In this document: positions 42,738 to 49,858 of the stretch, in pieces
Numbering within the stretch: position 1 is the stretch's first letter
How the letters are laid out: every line of letters begins with the position of its first letter
Assembly: GCF_000215705.1 (NCBI RefSeq)
Contig: NC_015677.1
Span: 62,001-126,000 of the forward strand
DNA length: 64,000 nucleotides
From: Ramlibacter tataouinensis TTB310
GTDB taxonomy: Bacteria > Pseudomonadota > Gammaproteobacteria > Burkholderiales > Burkholderiaceae_C
Direction of reading: 5' to 3'
Made by a program: the position numbers and the translations under genes
The notes under the pieces: model-generated
Databases searched by the model: none
Told to the model about the DNA's origin: nothing
What the model saw: the letters and a program-made list of their open reading frames with translations, nothing else

Positions 42738-42911
42738 ATGAGCAAACGCACGCGCCACGCCGACAACAGCAAGCGGCAGCAGCCGATCCAGCAGCAGCGC
42801 GCCCAGGCCGCGGCCAGCCAGGCCGGCGCGAGCAAGCAGGCAAAGACCGAGGCTCGCGGCCGCAGCACGCAGGGGGCGCAAGGCGGGGCAACGAACCAGG
42901 ACGAACGCTGA
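42738..42911 (+). CDS. small Gln/Ala-rich basic protein
   Basis: A 57-residue hydrophilic protein starting MSKRTRHADNSKRQQ, rich in Gln, Ala, Lys and Arg and lacking hydrophobic core residues, so probably disordered. AGGAG lies eight bases before the ATG, a strong sign that it is translated. It resembles short stress-induced or nucleic-acid-associated proteins in composition only. It is the last normal gene before the rearranged region. Confidence 0.6.
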   Translation: MSKRTRHADNSKRQQPIQQQRAQAAASQAGASKQAKTEARGRSTQGAQGGATNQDER

Positions 42912-42947
42912 TCCACCCTTGGTGCGGCACGGTTCGTGGCCGCAGGG

Positions 42948-43019
42948 TCACAGCGTGGCCAGCTTCTCCAGGATGGCTTGGCCCAGCAGGTGACCCAGGT
43001 AGTTGTCTACGAAACGCTC
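42948..43019 (-). pseudogene. MarR gene remnant with its middle deleted
   Basis: Reading the minus strand gives ERFVDNYLGHLLGQA joined directly to ILEKLATL and a stop codon. The first 15 residues match residues 5-19 of the MarR gene at 48827-49255 (SERFVDNYLGHLLGQANH), and the last eight match its C-terminus (LLEKLVAL, stop). About 115 intervening codons are absent and no start codon is present. The in-frame join of the two ends indicates one internal deletion. Confidence 0.8.
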
Positions 43020-43027
43020 AGGGCCGT

Positions 43028-43073
43028 GACCCCCACGCTTGTCACTGCGTGTAGTGCGCTGCCAAGGGGGCCT
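43028..43073. repeat. imperfect palindromic repeat at the rearrangement junction
   Basis: GACCCCCACGC at the left and GGGGGCC at the right enclose CACGC/GCGTG half-sites, forming an imperfect stem. From memory, Comamonadaceae genomes carry many intergenic palindromes of this composition. It lies exactly between the MarR remnant and the duplicated dehydrogenase fragment and may have served as recombination substrate. Confidence 0.4.
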
Positions 43074-43075
43074 TC

Positions 43076-43654
43076 GCGGTGATCTTCACCGCCAAGGTGG
43101 AGGCCGGCGCCAACGTGGCCGTGTTCGGCCTGGGCGGTATCGGGCTCAACGTGATCCAGGGCGCGAAGATGGTGGGCGCCGACAAGATCATCGGCATCGA
43201 CATCAACCCCGCGCGCCAGGAGATGGCGCGCAAGTTCGGCATGACCCACTTCATCAACCCCAAGGAGGTGGACAACGTGGTCGATGCCGTCGTGCAGCTG
43301 ACCGGCGGCGGCGCCGACTACAGCTTCGAGTGCATAGGCAACACGCAGGTGATGCGCCAGGCGCTGGAGTGCACGCACAAGGGCTGGGGCCAGAGCATCA
43401 TCATCGGCGTGGCCGAGGCCGGCGCGGAGATCAGCACCCGGCCTTTCCAGCTGGTGACCGGCCGGCAGTGGAAGGGCTCGGCCTTCGGCGGCGCGCGCGG
43501 CCGCACCGACGTGCCCCGCATCGTCGACTGGTACATGGACGGCAAGATCAACATCGACGACCTGATCACGCACACCCTGCCGCTGGAGAAGATCAACGAC
43601 GGCTTCGAGCTGATGAAGCGCGGCGAGTCGATCCGCGCCGTGGTGGTGTACTGA
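43076..43654 (+). pseudogene. 5'-truncated duplicate of S-(hydroxymethyl)glutathione dehydrogenase
   Basis: These 579 bases repeat 39621-40199 with only two substitutions that I could find (C to T in a Gly codon, and A to G changing an Asn to Asp). The fragment corresponds to residues 177-368 of the intact enzyme and keeps the stop codon. It lacks the catalytic zinc domain, and no ribosome site precedes the first possible start, a GTG at 43079. It is therefore a pseudogene. Identity is much higher than between the two following hydrolase copies. Confidence 0.92.
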
Positions 43655-43664
43655 GGTAGCGGCG

Positions 43665-44509
43665 ATGGAACTGGTCTCGCAGCACCGCTGCTTCGACGGC
43701 GAGCAGCGCTTCTACCGCCACGACTCGAAAGAGATCGGCCTGCCCATGCGCTTTGCGGTGTACCTGCCGCCCGCGGCGTTGGCGGCCGGCGCCAAGCCGG
43801 TGCCCGCGCTGATGTTCCTGGCTGGCCTGACCTGCACCGAAGAGACCTCATGGTCAAGGCCGGCGCCCAGCGCCACGCGGCCGAGGCCGGCATCGCGCTG
43901 ATCGCCCCCGACACCAGCCCGCGCAACACCGGCATCGCCGGCGCCACCACGGACTGGGACTTCGGCGAAGGCGCCGGCTTCTACCTGGACGCCACGCAGG
44001 CGCCGTGGTCCACGCACTTCCGCATGGAGAGCTGGATGATGAAGGAGCTGCTGTCGCTGCTGACGCGCGAGCTGCCCCATCGACGGCAACCGCCTAGGCC
44101 TGACCGGCCACTCTATGGGCGGCCACGGCGCGCTGACGCTGGCGCTACGCCACCCGGGCGTGTTCAAGACGCTGTCGGCCTTCGCGCCGATCTGCTCACC
44201 GACGCGGTGCCTGTGGAGCGAGAAGGCGTTCAGCCGCTACCTGGGCGAGGACCGCGCCGCCTGGGCGCCCTACGACGCGAGCTTGCTGATGGAGGGGCAA
44301 AAGCAGGCGCCGTACCCAAGCGGCATCCTGATCGACCAGGGGCTGGCGGACAAGTTCTGGAGGAACAGCTGAAGCCGGAGTTGTTGGAGGCGGCCTGTGC
44401 GAAGGTGGGCCAGAAGGTGATGTTGCGTAGGCATGCAGGATATGACCATGGGTATTACTTCATCAGTTCCTTACTGTCCGAGCACATAACTCGTATAAAG
44501 CGCACCTAA
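43665..44509 (+). pseudogene. S-formylglutathione hydrolase pseudogene with three frameshifts
   Basis: A paralog of the hydrolase at 40211 that would be 281 residues if repaired. It starts MELVSQHRCFDGEQRFYRH. A base is missing near 43850 (TCTEET then frame change to MVKAGAQRHA), one base is extra near 44078 (in LTRELP), and one is missing near 44357 (ADKF then LEEQLKPELLEAAC). All family blocks are still present (GHSMGGHGAL family: MGGHGALTLALRHPG; HAGYDHGYYFI). The last 110 bases use AT-richer codons than the rest. It directly abuts the low-GC cassette. Confidence 0.88.
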
Positions 44510-44511
44510 CG

Positions 44512-45324
44512 CTACGTCAGTTTCACCAACTCAGTATAGACCGCAACCGAAGTCACTAACGTTAGTAGGTGCAGCGCAAGTAGGGCATTGGGCACCCATA
44601 TCTCTCTTGAAGTGAAGGACCTATAAATCTTTGGGTCTTCACCCCGCCCGAGAGCTTCCCACTCGGCGGCGTATATGGCTGCCCTTAGATGACGCTCTAT
44701 TGCATTTATCACCTGAAACTTGCCACGATTGAGTTGACCAAACGAAGTAATCAAGCTTCGCCAAGCTCCGCAAAGGATTGCGCCTGTGACGCTAAAGACG
44801 GCTATCCCTAGTGCGCCGATCGTATTTCCACCAGAATTTTGAAGAACAAGTCCTGCCCCAGTGAGCAGCGCACCATTCATTGTCAAGAAGAACGTATTGA
44901 CGCCCTGCCGTCTGCTAACCAGCCCTTCTGAGCTCTGAACCATCACCTTGTATAGGTCGAGGGCTTGCTGAGTTTCGGCAGTGTCTTGCGGTGGTCCGAA
45001 GGGAAATAGAACTTCCGTGAATGATGGACGCGAGGCGTTCAGCTTCAATTGCCGCGCGGACTTCCTTATAGCGGCTGTGAAGACTTCGTCCTCCTGCTGG
45101 ATCGGCTCGGGGAGCAGACCGTACTCGACCAACGACGGGTGATCTTCTCGCCGCTTGAACATCCAAGCTGACCATGCATCATGAACATCGCTTCGAGTTA
45201 CGAGTTCTCCTTTGGCGCGAGCCAAAACTGCGTAAATCAGAAGCAGCTCCATGGCCCCATCGTCTGGCATGTGACCAGGTGGTATGTGGGACCGTATGGA
45301 GGCTGCTATGTCACTTAAGTACAT
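44512..45324 (-). CDS. three-helix membrane protein with cytosolic N-terminal domain, putative defence effector
   Basis: A 270-residue protein. Residues 1-90 are soluble (YLSDIAASIRSHIP, IYAVLARAKGELVTRSDVHDAWSAWM) and resemble the DUF7701 domain. Residues 120-240 contain YKVMVQSSEGLVSRRQGVNTFF and two membrane helices (143-162 and 168-188), then FGQLNRGKFQVINAIERHL and EWEALGRGEDPKIY; a third helix is at 244-266. The second half resembles the RipA-like octameric membrane family (8xMP). Both names are from memory and need a profile search. It follows the TIR-like gene with a 3-base gap. It could act as a membrane-disrupting effector triggered by that protein. The stop is 2 bases from the broken hydrolase stop. 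Confidence 0.6.
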   Translation of the reverse strand: MYLSDIAASIRSHIPPGHMPDDGAMELLLIYAVLARAKGELVTRSDVHDAWSAWMFKRREDHPSLVEYGLLPEPIQQEDEVFTAAIRKSARQLKLNASRPSFTEVLFPFGPPQDTAETQQALDLYKVMVQSSEGLVSRRQGVNTFFLTMNGALLTGAGLVLQNSGGNTIGALGIAVFSVTGAILCGAWRSLITSFGQLNRGKFQVINAIERHLRAAIYAAEWEALGRGEDPKIYRSFTSREIWVPNALLALHLLTLVTSVAVYTELVKLT

Positions 45325-45327
45325 CGG

Positions 45328-45711
45328 TCACATCCATGTGCCAAGCCACTTCACAATTTGATCGAAGTCCCACCTGATCACGTTTTTGGCTGGTAAGCCT
45401 GCTGGGATTGGATGGGTTCGTTCTCTATGGATTTGGATTCCGAACATGTAGTGGTCTTGCCGTATGGTCTCTGCTATTTCCCAAATCACGGCATCAGACT
45501 TGTAGGTGGTGGGGCCAATCAGAACGATTGTTCCCCTTGTCATTGCAATGCGTTTGACGCACTCGGTTTTCCACTTCGACTCGAAAGCTTCCTTAACTGA
45601 GTAATCATAGAACTCGATGTCGTTCCGCTTGTCCTTCGCTTGCTGCGCTAAAAAGTCGCGGGCCCATTTGTCCTCCATCTCGAAGCTAATGAATGCGCGG
45701 GGAGCGGCCAT
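45328..45711 (-). CDS. TIR-like (ThsB/DUF1863-type) protein
   Basis: A 127-residue cytosolic protein with a TIR-like flavodoxin fold: first strand RAFISFEMEDKWARDFL, then IEFYDYSVKEAFESKWK, strand GTIVLIGPTTYKSDAVIWEIAE with a candidate catalytic Glu, and C-terminal NVIRWDFDQIVKWL. This pattern fits PF08937, the TIR-like domain of Thoeris ThsB, which makes a cyclic ADP-ribose-type signal on phage infection. AGGA lies six bases before the ATG at 45711, which sets the start. It is first in a two-gene operon with the membrane protein. No ThsA (SIR2 or Macro) gene is present. Confidence 0.75.
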   Translation of the reverse strand: MAAPRAFISFEMEDKWARDFLAQQAKDKRNDIEFYDYSVKEAFESKWKTECVKRIAMTRGTIVLIGPTTYKSDAVIWEIAETIRQDHYMFGIQIHRERTHPIPAGLPAKNVIRWDFDQIVKWLGTWM

Positions 45712-45756
45712 TGAACATCCTTTCAAAAGCAAATAATGGTGCCAGTATCCGCGATC

Positions 45757-45778
45757 AGACGGCCACGGCCGGCTGTCT
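45757..45778. promoter_or_regulatory. imperfect palindrome at the right edge of the cassette
   Basis: AGACGGCC, ACGGCC, GGCTGTCT form an inverted repeat with one mismatch in eight. It lies between the divergent starts of the TIR-like gene (45711) and the LysR gene (45852), close to where base composition returns to normal. It may be a LysR or other regulator site. Confidence 0.3.
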
Positions 45779-45851
45779 GTCGTATCGCCGTGATCAACGA
45801 CAAGCGGATAGTGCTGTATGCGTTTTCCTCAGGCGTGGCTACCATCTCTTC

Positions 45852-46754
45852 ATGGACCACAAGTGGCTCGAGGACTTCGTTGTGCTCGCCCGCGAGCGCA
45901 GCTTCTCGCGTGCCGCCGAGCAGCGGCATGTGACGCAGCCGCAGTTTTCGCGCCGCATCCGCGCGCTGGAGCTGTGGGTTGGTGCCGACCTGATCAACCG
46001 CGCCGGCCTGCCGCTGTCGCTCACGCCGGCGGGTGAAGAGCTGCTGCCTGTGGCGCGCCGGGCGCTGGCCGGCCTGGCCGAGTTGCGCGAGCGCATCCGC
46101 GGCGCCCAGGCCGGCGGCGACTGGGTCACGCTGGCCACCGGCCGCACCCTGTCGCGCACCGTGGCGCCGGCATGGCTGCAGCGGGTGCAACGCGCGGCGG
46201 GCGGCTTTCGTCTGCGCATCCTCACCGGCTCCATCCACGAGGGCGCCACGGCGCTGGAGCAGGGCGCGGCCGACTTCCTGCTTACCTTCTCGCACCCGCG
46301 CCTGCCGCTGCTGCTGGACGAGGCGCGCTTCGAGGGCCTGACCGTGGGCACCGACGAACTGGTGGCCGTGAGCGCGCCGCGGCCCGACGGCCGGCCGCTG
46401 CACGCACTGCCCGGCACCGAGCGCAGGCCGGTGCTCGTGCTGGGTTATGCGCCCACGCTGGCGCTGCACCAGATCCTGCAGGACGGCTTGGGCCGGCGCG
46501 CGCAGGCCGGGCGCGAGTTGCACCTGCGCACCGCCGTGGAGTCTGACTTCGCCGAGTCGCTGCACGAGCAGGCGCTGCAAGGCGTGGGCCTGGCCTGGCT
46601 GCCACGTGCGTTGGTGGCGACCGACCTGCAGGCGCGCCGCTTGGTTGCGGCCGAGGACGGGCCCGGCATCGCTTTCGAGATCCGCCTGCTGCGCCCGCGC
46701 CAGCCGCGCAACGCGCTGGTGCAAACGGTGTGGACAGCCAGCTCCGCAGGTTGA
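45852..46754 (+). CDS. LysR family regulator
   Basis: A 300-residue regulator. The helix-turn-helix is FVVLARERSFSRAAEQRHVTQPQFSRRIRALE in residues 8-39, split by the turn, and the substrate-binding domain covers about 90-295 (LRILTGSIHEGATALEQGAADFLL). It lies 86 bases upstream of a Bug receptor and deacylase operon on the same strand and probably controls it. The high-GC codon use shows that it belongs to the resident genome. The effector is unknown. Confidence 0.9.
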   Translation: MDHKWLEDFVVLARERSFSRAAEQRHVTQPQFSRRIRALELWVGADLINRAGLPLSLTPAGEELLPVARRALAGLAELRERIRGAQAGGDWVTLATGRTLSRTVAPAWLQRVQRAAGGFRLRILTGSIHEGATALEQGAADFLLTFSHPRLPLLLDEARFEGLTVGTDELVAVSAPRPDGRPLHALPGTERRPVLVLGYAPTLALHQILQDGLGRRAQAGRELHLRTAVESDFAESLHEQALQGVGLAWLPRALVATDLQARRLVAAEDGPGIAFEIRLLRPRQPRNALVQTVWTASSAG

Positions 46755-46839
46755 AGGCATCGCGCATGCCGGCATGCGCGATGCGCATGGCCCGGTCAAG
46801 GCGGCTTCCTAGACTGGGCCGCATCGACCGGAGCCCGCC

Positions 46840-47862
46840 ATGACCCCTGCCACCCCGTCTTCACCCTTCCACTCCAACCGCCGTCGTATCACCGCCGGCT
46901 TGGCGCTGGCCGCCGCCGGCCTGTGTGCGCCAGCCGCTTTCGCGCAGGCCGCCTGGCCCGCCGGCAAGCCCATCACGCTGGTAGTGGGCTATCCGGCGGG
47001 CGGCAGCGTGGACTTGGTCGCGCGCATCGTGGCCGAGCCGCTGTCCAAGCGCCTGGGCACGCCCGTGGTCGTGGAGAACGCGGGCGGTGCCGGTGGCACC
47101 ATTGGGGCACAGAAGGTGGTCAACGCCGCGCCGGACGGTTATACGCTGCTGCTCGGGTCCGGCAGTGAGGTCTCAATTGCCCGCTTGTTCAACAGCGCCG
47201 TGCGTTACGACGGCCAGACCGATCTGGCGCCCATCGGCATGATCGGCGTGACACCCATGGTGTTCGTGGCGGGCCCGTCGGCCGGCGTGAAGACCATCGA
47301 CGAGGCGCTGGCCAAGTCCAGGCGTGAGCCGAACAAGCTCAGCTTCGCCTCCTCGGGCGTGGGTACGCCGCTGCACATGTCCGGCGAGCTGATCAACGTG
47401 CTGGCGGGCACTACCTTCCGCCACGTGCCGTACCGTGGTGCCGCGCAGATGGTGCAGGACCTGCTGGGCGGCCAGCTGGAGTTCAGCGTCTTCGTGCTGT
47501 CCTCGGCCCTGCCGCACATCGAGGCCGGCAAGATGACGCCGCTGGGCGTGACCACCGCGAGCCGCTCACGCTCGCTGCCGCAGGTGCCGGCGCTGGGCGA
47601 GCACCCGCGCCTGAAGGGCTACGACATGAACGTCTGGTTCGGCCTGTTCGGCCCGGCCAAGCTGCCGCAGCCCATGGTGGCGCGCCTGAACAAGGAACTC
47701 AACGCCATCCTGCGCGAGCAGGATGTCTGGCAGAAGCTGCAGAAGGCCGGTGTCAGCAACGAGGGCGGTACGTCCAAGCAGCTGGCCGATTTCATCAGGG
47801 CCGAGACGGCGCGGGTGCGCAGCGTGGTGAACCAGGCCGTCAGCACCGGCAAGACGTCGTGA
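46840..47862 (+). CDS. Bug-type substrate-binding protein
   Basis: A periplasmic solute receptor of 340 residues with a Tat/Sec-like signal (SNRRRITAGLALAAAGL, cleavage near AFAQA). The mature part starts AAWPAGKPITLVVGYPAGGSVD and contains AGGAGGTIGAQKVVNAAPDGYTL, the Bug signatures. The double Arg before the helix hints at Tat export. It overlaps the following deacylase gene by four bases (GTGA), so receptor and enzyme are made together and probably handle the same N-acyl or carboxylate compound. Confidence 0.92.
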   Translation: MTPATPSSPFHSNRRRITAGLALAAAGLCAPAAFAQAAWPAGKPITLVVGYPAGGSVDLVARIVAEPLSKRLGTPVVVENAGGAGGTIGAQKVVNAAPDGYTLLLGSGSEVSIARLFNSAVRYDGQTDLAPIGMIGVTPMVFVAGPSAGVKTIDEALAKSRREPNKLSFASSGVGTPLHMSGELINVLAGTTFRHVPYRGAAQMVQDLLGGQLEFSVFVLSSALPHIEAGKMTPLGVTTASRSRSLPQVPALGEHPRLKGYDMNVWFGLFGPAKLPQPMVARLNKELNAILREQDVWQKLQKAGVSNEGGTSKQLADFIRAETARVRSVVNQAVSTGKTS

Positions 47863-48812
47863 GCCGTAGGTTGGCGCCGCATCAAGTCGAGATCGCGCCG
47901 CCCGACCTGTCGGCCTGGGCCGCGTCGCCCGTGGGCGTGCCCTACGTGCACGAGCGCGCCGGCGCGCGGCCGGGCCCCGAGGTGCTGCTCACGGCCCTGG
48001 TCCATGGCAACGAGTACAGCGGCGCCATCGTGCTGGACGCCTTCCTGCGCAGCGGCCTTACACCGCACAGCGGCCGCATCACCGCGGCGTTCTGCAATGT
48101 CGCAGCCTTCGATCGCTTCGACCCGGGGCGTCCGGACGCCTCGCGCTTCATCGACGAGGACCTCAACCGCGTCTGGGGACCGCGCCTCGACGCGCCGGGC
48201 ACCAGCTGCGAGCTCCATCGTGCGCGCCAGCTGCGCCCTTTCGTTGAGCGCGCCAGCCACCTGCTGGACTTGCACTCCATGCACGAGCCTGCGCCGCCGC
48301 TGCTGGTGACCGGGCTGCTTGCGCGCAACATCGCCTTTGCGCAGGCCCTGCGCAGCGCGCCTCAGGTGGTGGCCGATGCCGGCCACGCGGACGGCGTGCG
48401 CATGCGTGACCACGGTGCCTTCGCCGACCCGGCCGGCGACCGTATCGCTTTGCTGCTGGAAGCGGGGCAGCATTGGGAGTGCCGGTCGCTGGCGACTTCG
48501 CGCGACGTGCTGATGCGTTTTTTGGTCGCCGTCGGCAGCCTGGCGCGCAGCGATGTGCCGCCAGGCTGGCTGGGCCCGGATGTCGACCCGCCCGCGCCGG
48601 TGCGGGTGACCGGGCGGGTCATCGCACGCTCGATGGACTTCAGGTTCGTGCAGGACTTCCGGGGCGGCGAGGTCATCGCCCGCGCCGGCACGGTGATAGC
48701 GCACGATGCCGGCGAGCCGGTCGCCACGCCCCATGAGGACTGCGTGCTGGTCATGCCCTCCGTGCGGCAGTTGCGCCCGGGTGTGACCACCGTACGGTTT
48801 GGGCGGCGCTGA
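47859..48812 (+). CDS. succinylglutamate desuccinylase/aspartoacylase family protein
   Basis: A 317-residue zinc carboxypeptidase-like amidohydrolase. The zinc site is formed by LVHGNEYSGAIVLDAF (His and Glu) and LLDLHSMHEPAPP (His), with NRVWGPRLDAP between. The GTG start at 47859 overlaps the stop of the Bug gene. The family removes acyl groups from N-acyl amino acids or similar compounds. With the receptor it probably forms a two-gene uptake and deacylation unit under the upstream LysR. The substrate is unknown. Confidence 0.9.
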   Translation: MSRRLAPHQVEIAPPDLSAWAASPVGVPYVHERAGARPGPEVLLTALVHGNEYSGAIVLDAFLRSGLTPHSGRITAAFCNVAAFDRFDPGRPDASRFIDEDLNRVWGPRLDAPGTSCELHRARQLRPFVERASHLLDLHSMHEPAPPLLVTGLLARNIAFAQALRSAPQVVADAGHADGVRMRDHGAFADPAGDRIALLLEAGQHWECRSLATSRDVLMRFLVAVGSLARSDVPPGWLGPDVDPPAPVRVTGRVIARSMDFRFVQDFRGGEVIARAGTVIAHDAGEPVATPHEDCVLVMPSVRQLRPGVTTVRFGRR

Positions 48813-48826
48813 AAGCACAACGGGCT

Positions 48827-49255
48827 CTAAAGAGCCACCAGCTTTTCCAGCAGCTGCCGCAGAGTCCGCTTCTCCATCGCGCCCAGCGCCCGCAGGATGC
48901 GGGCCTCGTGCTGCTTGGCCTCCTCCACCAGCGGCTTCACCACACGCCGGCCGGCCGCGGTGACGGCGACCAGCGTGCGGCGCTGGTCGGCCGCATCGGC
49001 GCGCATCTCCACCCAGCCCTGCTCGGCCATGCGCTGCACCAGCTTGGTCACGGTGGGCTGCTTGGACAGCACCTCGCGCGCCAGCTGGCTCACGGTGAGC
49101 GGCTCGCCGTCGTGCAGCGTGGCCAGCACCCGCCACTCGATGGGGCTCAGGCCGGCCGCACGCACGCGCTCGTCGAACTCCTTGTACAGCGCGTGGTTGG
49201 CCTGGCCCAGCAAATGGCCCAGGTAGTTGTCCACGAAACGCTCGCTCTGCGCCAT
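48827..49255 (-). CDS. MarR family regulator
   Basis: A 142-residue winged-helix regulator: LSPIEWRVLATLHDGEPLT, LAREVLSKQPTVTKLVQRM (recognition helix) and DQRRTLVAVTAAGR (wing). The ATG at 49255 begins MAQSERFVDNYLG. It lies 14 bases downstream of the flavin reductase gene on the same strand, so both are likely one operon. A palindrome near the shared divergent promoter is a candidate site. A remnant of a second, closely similar MarR gene is at 42948-43019. Confidence 0.9.
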   Translation of the reverse strand: MAQSERFVDNYLGHLLGQANHALYKEFDERVRAAGLSPIEWRVLATLHDGEPLTVSQLAREVLSKQPTVTKLVQRMAEQGWVEMRADAADQRRTLVAVTAAGRRVVKPLVEEAKQHEARILRALGAMEKRTLRQLLEKLVAL

Positions 49256-49269
49256 GGCCGCACCCCGGC

Positions 49270-49809
49270 TCACAGCGGATGCTCGGTGTAGAAGCGCCCG
49301 CCGTGGAACAGCAGCGGCGGCGCGCCGGGCCGCCAGGTGCAGCGCTCGACCTCGCCGACGAAGATCACGTGGTCGCCCTCGTCGTAGCGGCTGCGGTTGA
49401 AGCATTCGAAGGTGGCGGCGGCGCCGGCGATCAGCGGCGCGCCGCACACGCCCGGCGTGGACTCCACGCCGCTCCAGCGGTCGGCGCCGCGCAGCGCGAA
49501 GCGCTCGGCCAGCGCCTTCTGGTCGGCCGCCAGCACGTTGATGGCGTAGTGCGTGCCGGTGCGGAAGGTGGCCAGCGAGGCGGCGGCCTGCGACAGGCTC
49601 CACAGCACCAGCGGCGGGTCCAGCGAGACCGAGTTGAACGAGTTGGCGGTCAGCCCCACGGGCAGGCCTTCGGCCGTGCGCATGGTGACGATGGTCACGC
49701 CGGTGGCGAACATGCCCAGCGCCGCTCGGAATTCCCGCGCGGAAAAGCTGGGCGGCTGGGCCTGGCGCATCGGCATCGTCACAAAGCTGGCGGCTGAGCT
49801 GGTTTGCAT
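49270..49809 (-). CDS. flavin reductase family protein
   Basis: A 179-residue FMN-binding split-barrel protein of the flavin reductase group, which reduces FMN or FAD for two-component monooxygenases. Family landmarks are FRAALGMFATGVTIVTMR, GLTANSFNSVSLDPPLVLWSLS (flavin site) and HYAINVLAADQ. No oxygenase gene is nearby, so its partner must be elsewhere. It precedes the MarR gene and is divergent from an alpha/beta hydrolase across 49 bases. Confidence 0.92.
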   Translation of the reverse strand: MQTSSAASFVTMPMRQAQPPSFSAREFRAALGMFATGVTIVTMRTAEGLPVGLTANSFNSVSLDPPLVLWSLSQAAASLATFRTGTHYAINVLAADQKALAERFALRGADRWSGVESTPGVCGAPLIAGAAATFECFNRSRYDEGDHVIFVGEVERCTWRPGAPPLLFHGGRFYTEHPL

Positions 49810-49814
49810 GAAGT

Positions 49815-49829
49815 TTCATGTAGTATGAA
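49815..49829. promoter_or_regulatory. probable MarR operator
   Basis: TTCAT, GTAGT, ATGAA is an inverted repeat with five-base arms, six bases upstream of the flavin reductase start and 30 before the hydrolase start. MarR proteins bind such palindromes. It lies in an AT-richer patch, as expected for a promoter serving the divergent genes. Confidence 0.45.
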
Positions 49830-49858
49830 CCGAAACCCGCTCCGCCGGAGCCCGCGCC

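Larger units (their letters stand above)
44390..45755. other. low-GC imported segment
   Basis: Base composition falls from about 70 percent to about 50 percent G+C from inside the 3' end of the broken hydrolase gene to just upstream of the LysR gene, with codons otherwise rare here (ATA, AGA, TTA-type). It holds two complete genes and almost no spacer. No transposase, integrase or tRNA is at either edge. The left edge inside a duplicated hydrolase gene suggests entry by homologous recombination. Confidence 0.75.

Noticed and set aside
44512..45711. Calling the low-GC cassette a canonical Thoeris system
   Set aside because: Only the ThsB-like half is recognisable; there is no SIR2-SLOG or Macro ThsA gene in the segment.
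44390..45755. Calling the low-GC segment an insertion sequence or integron
   Set aside because: No transposase or integrase, no terminal inverted repeats and no target-site duplication were seen.
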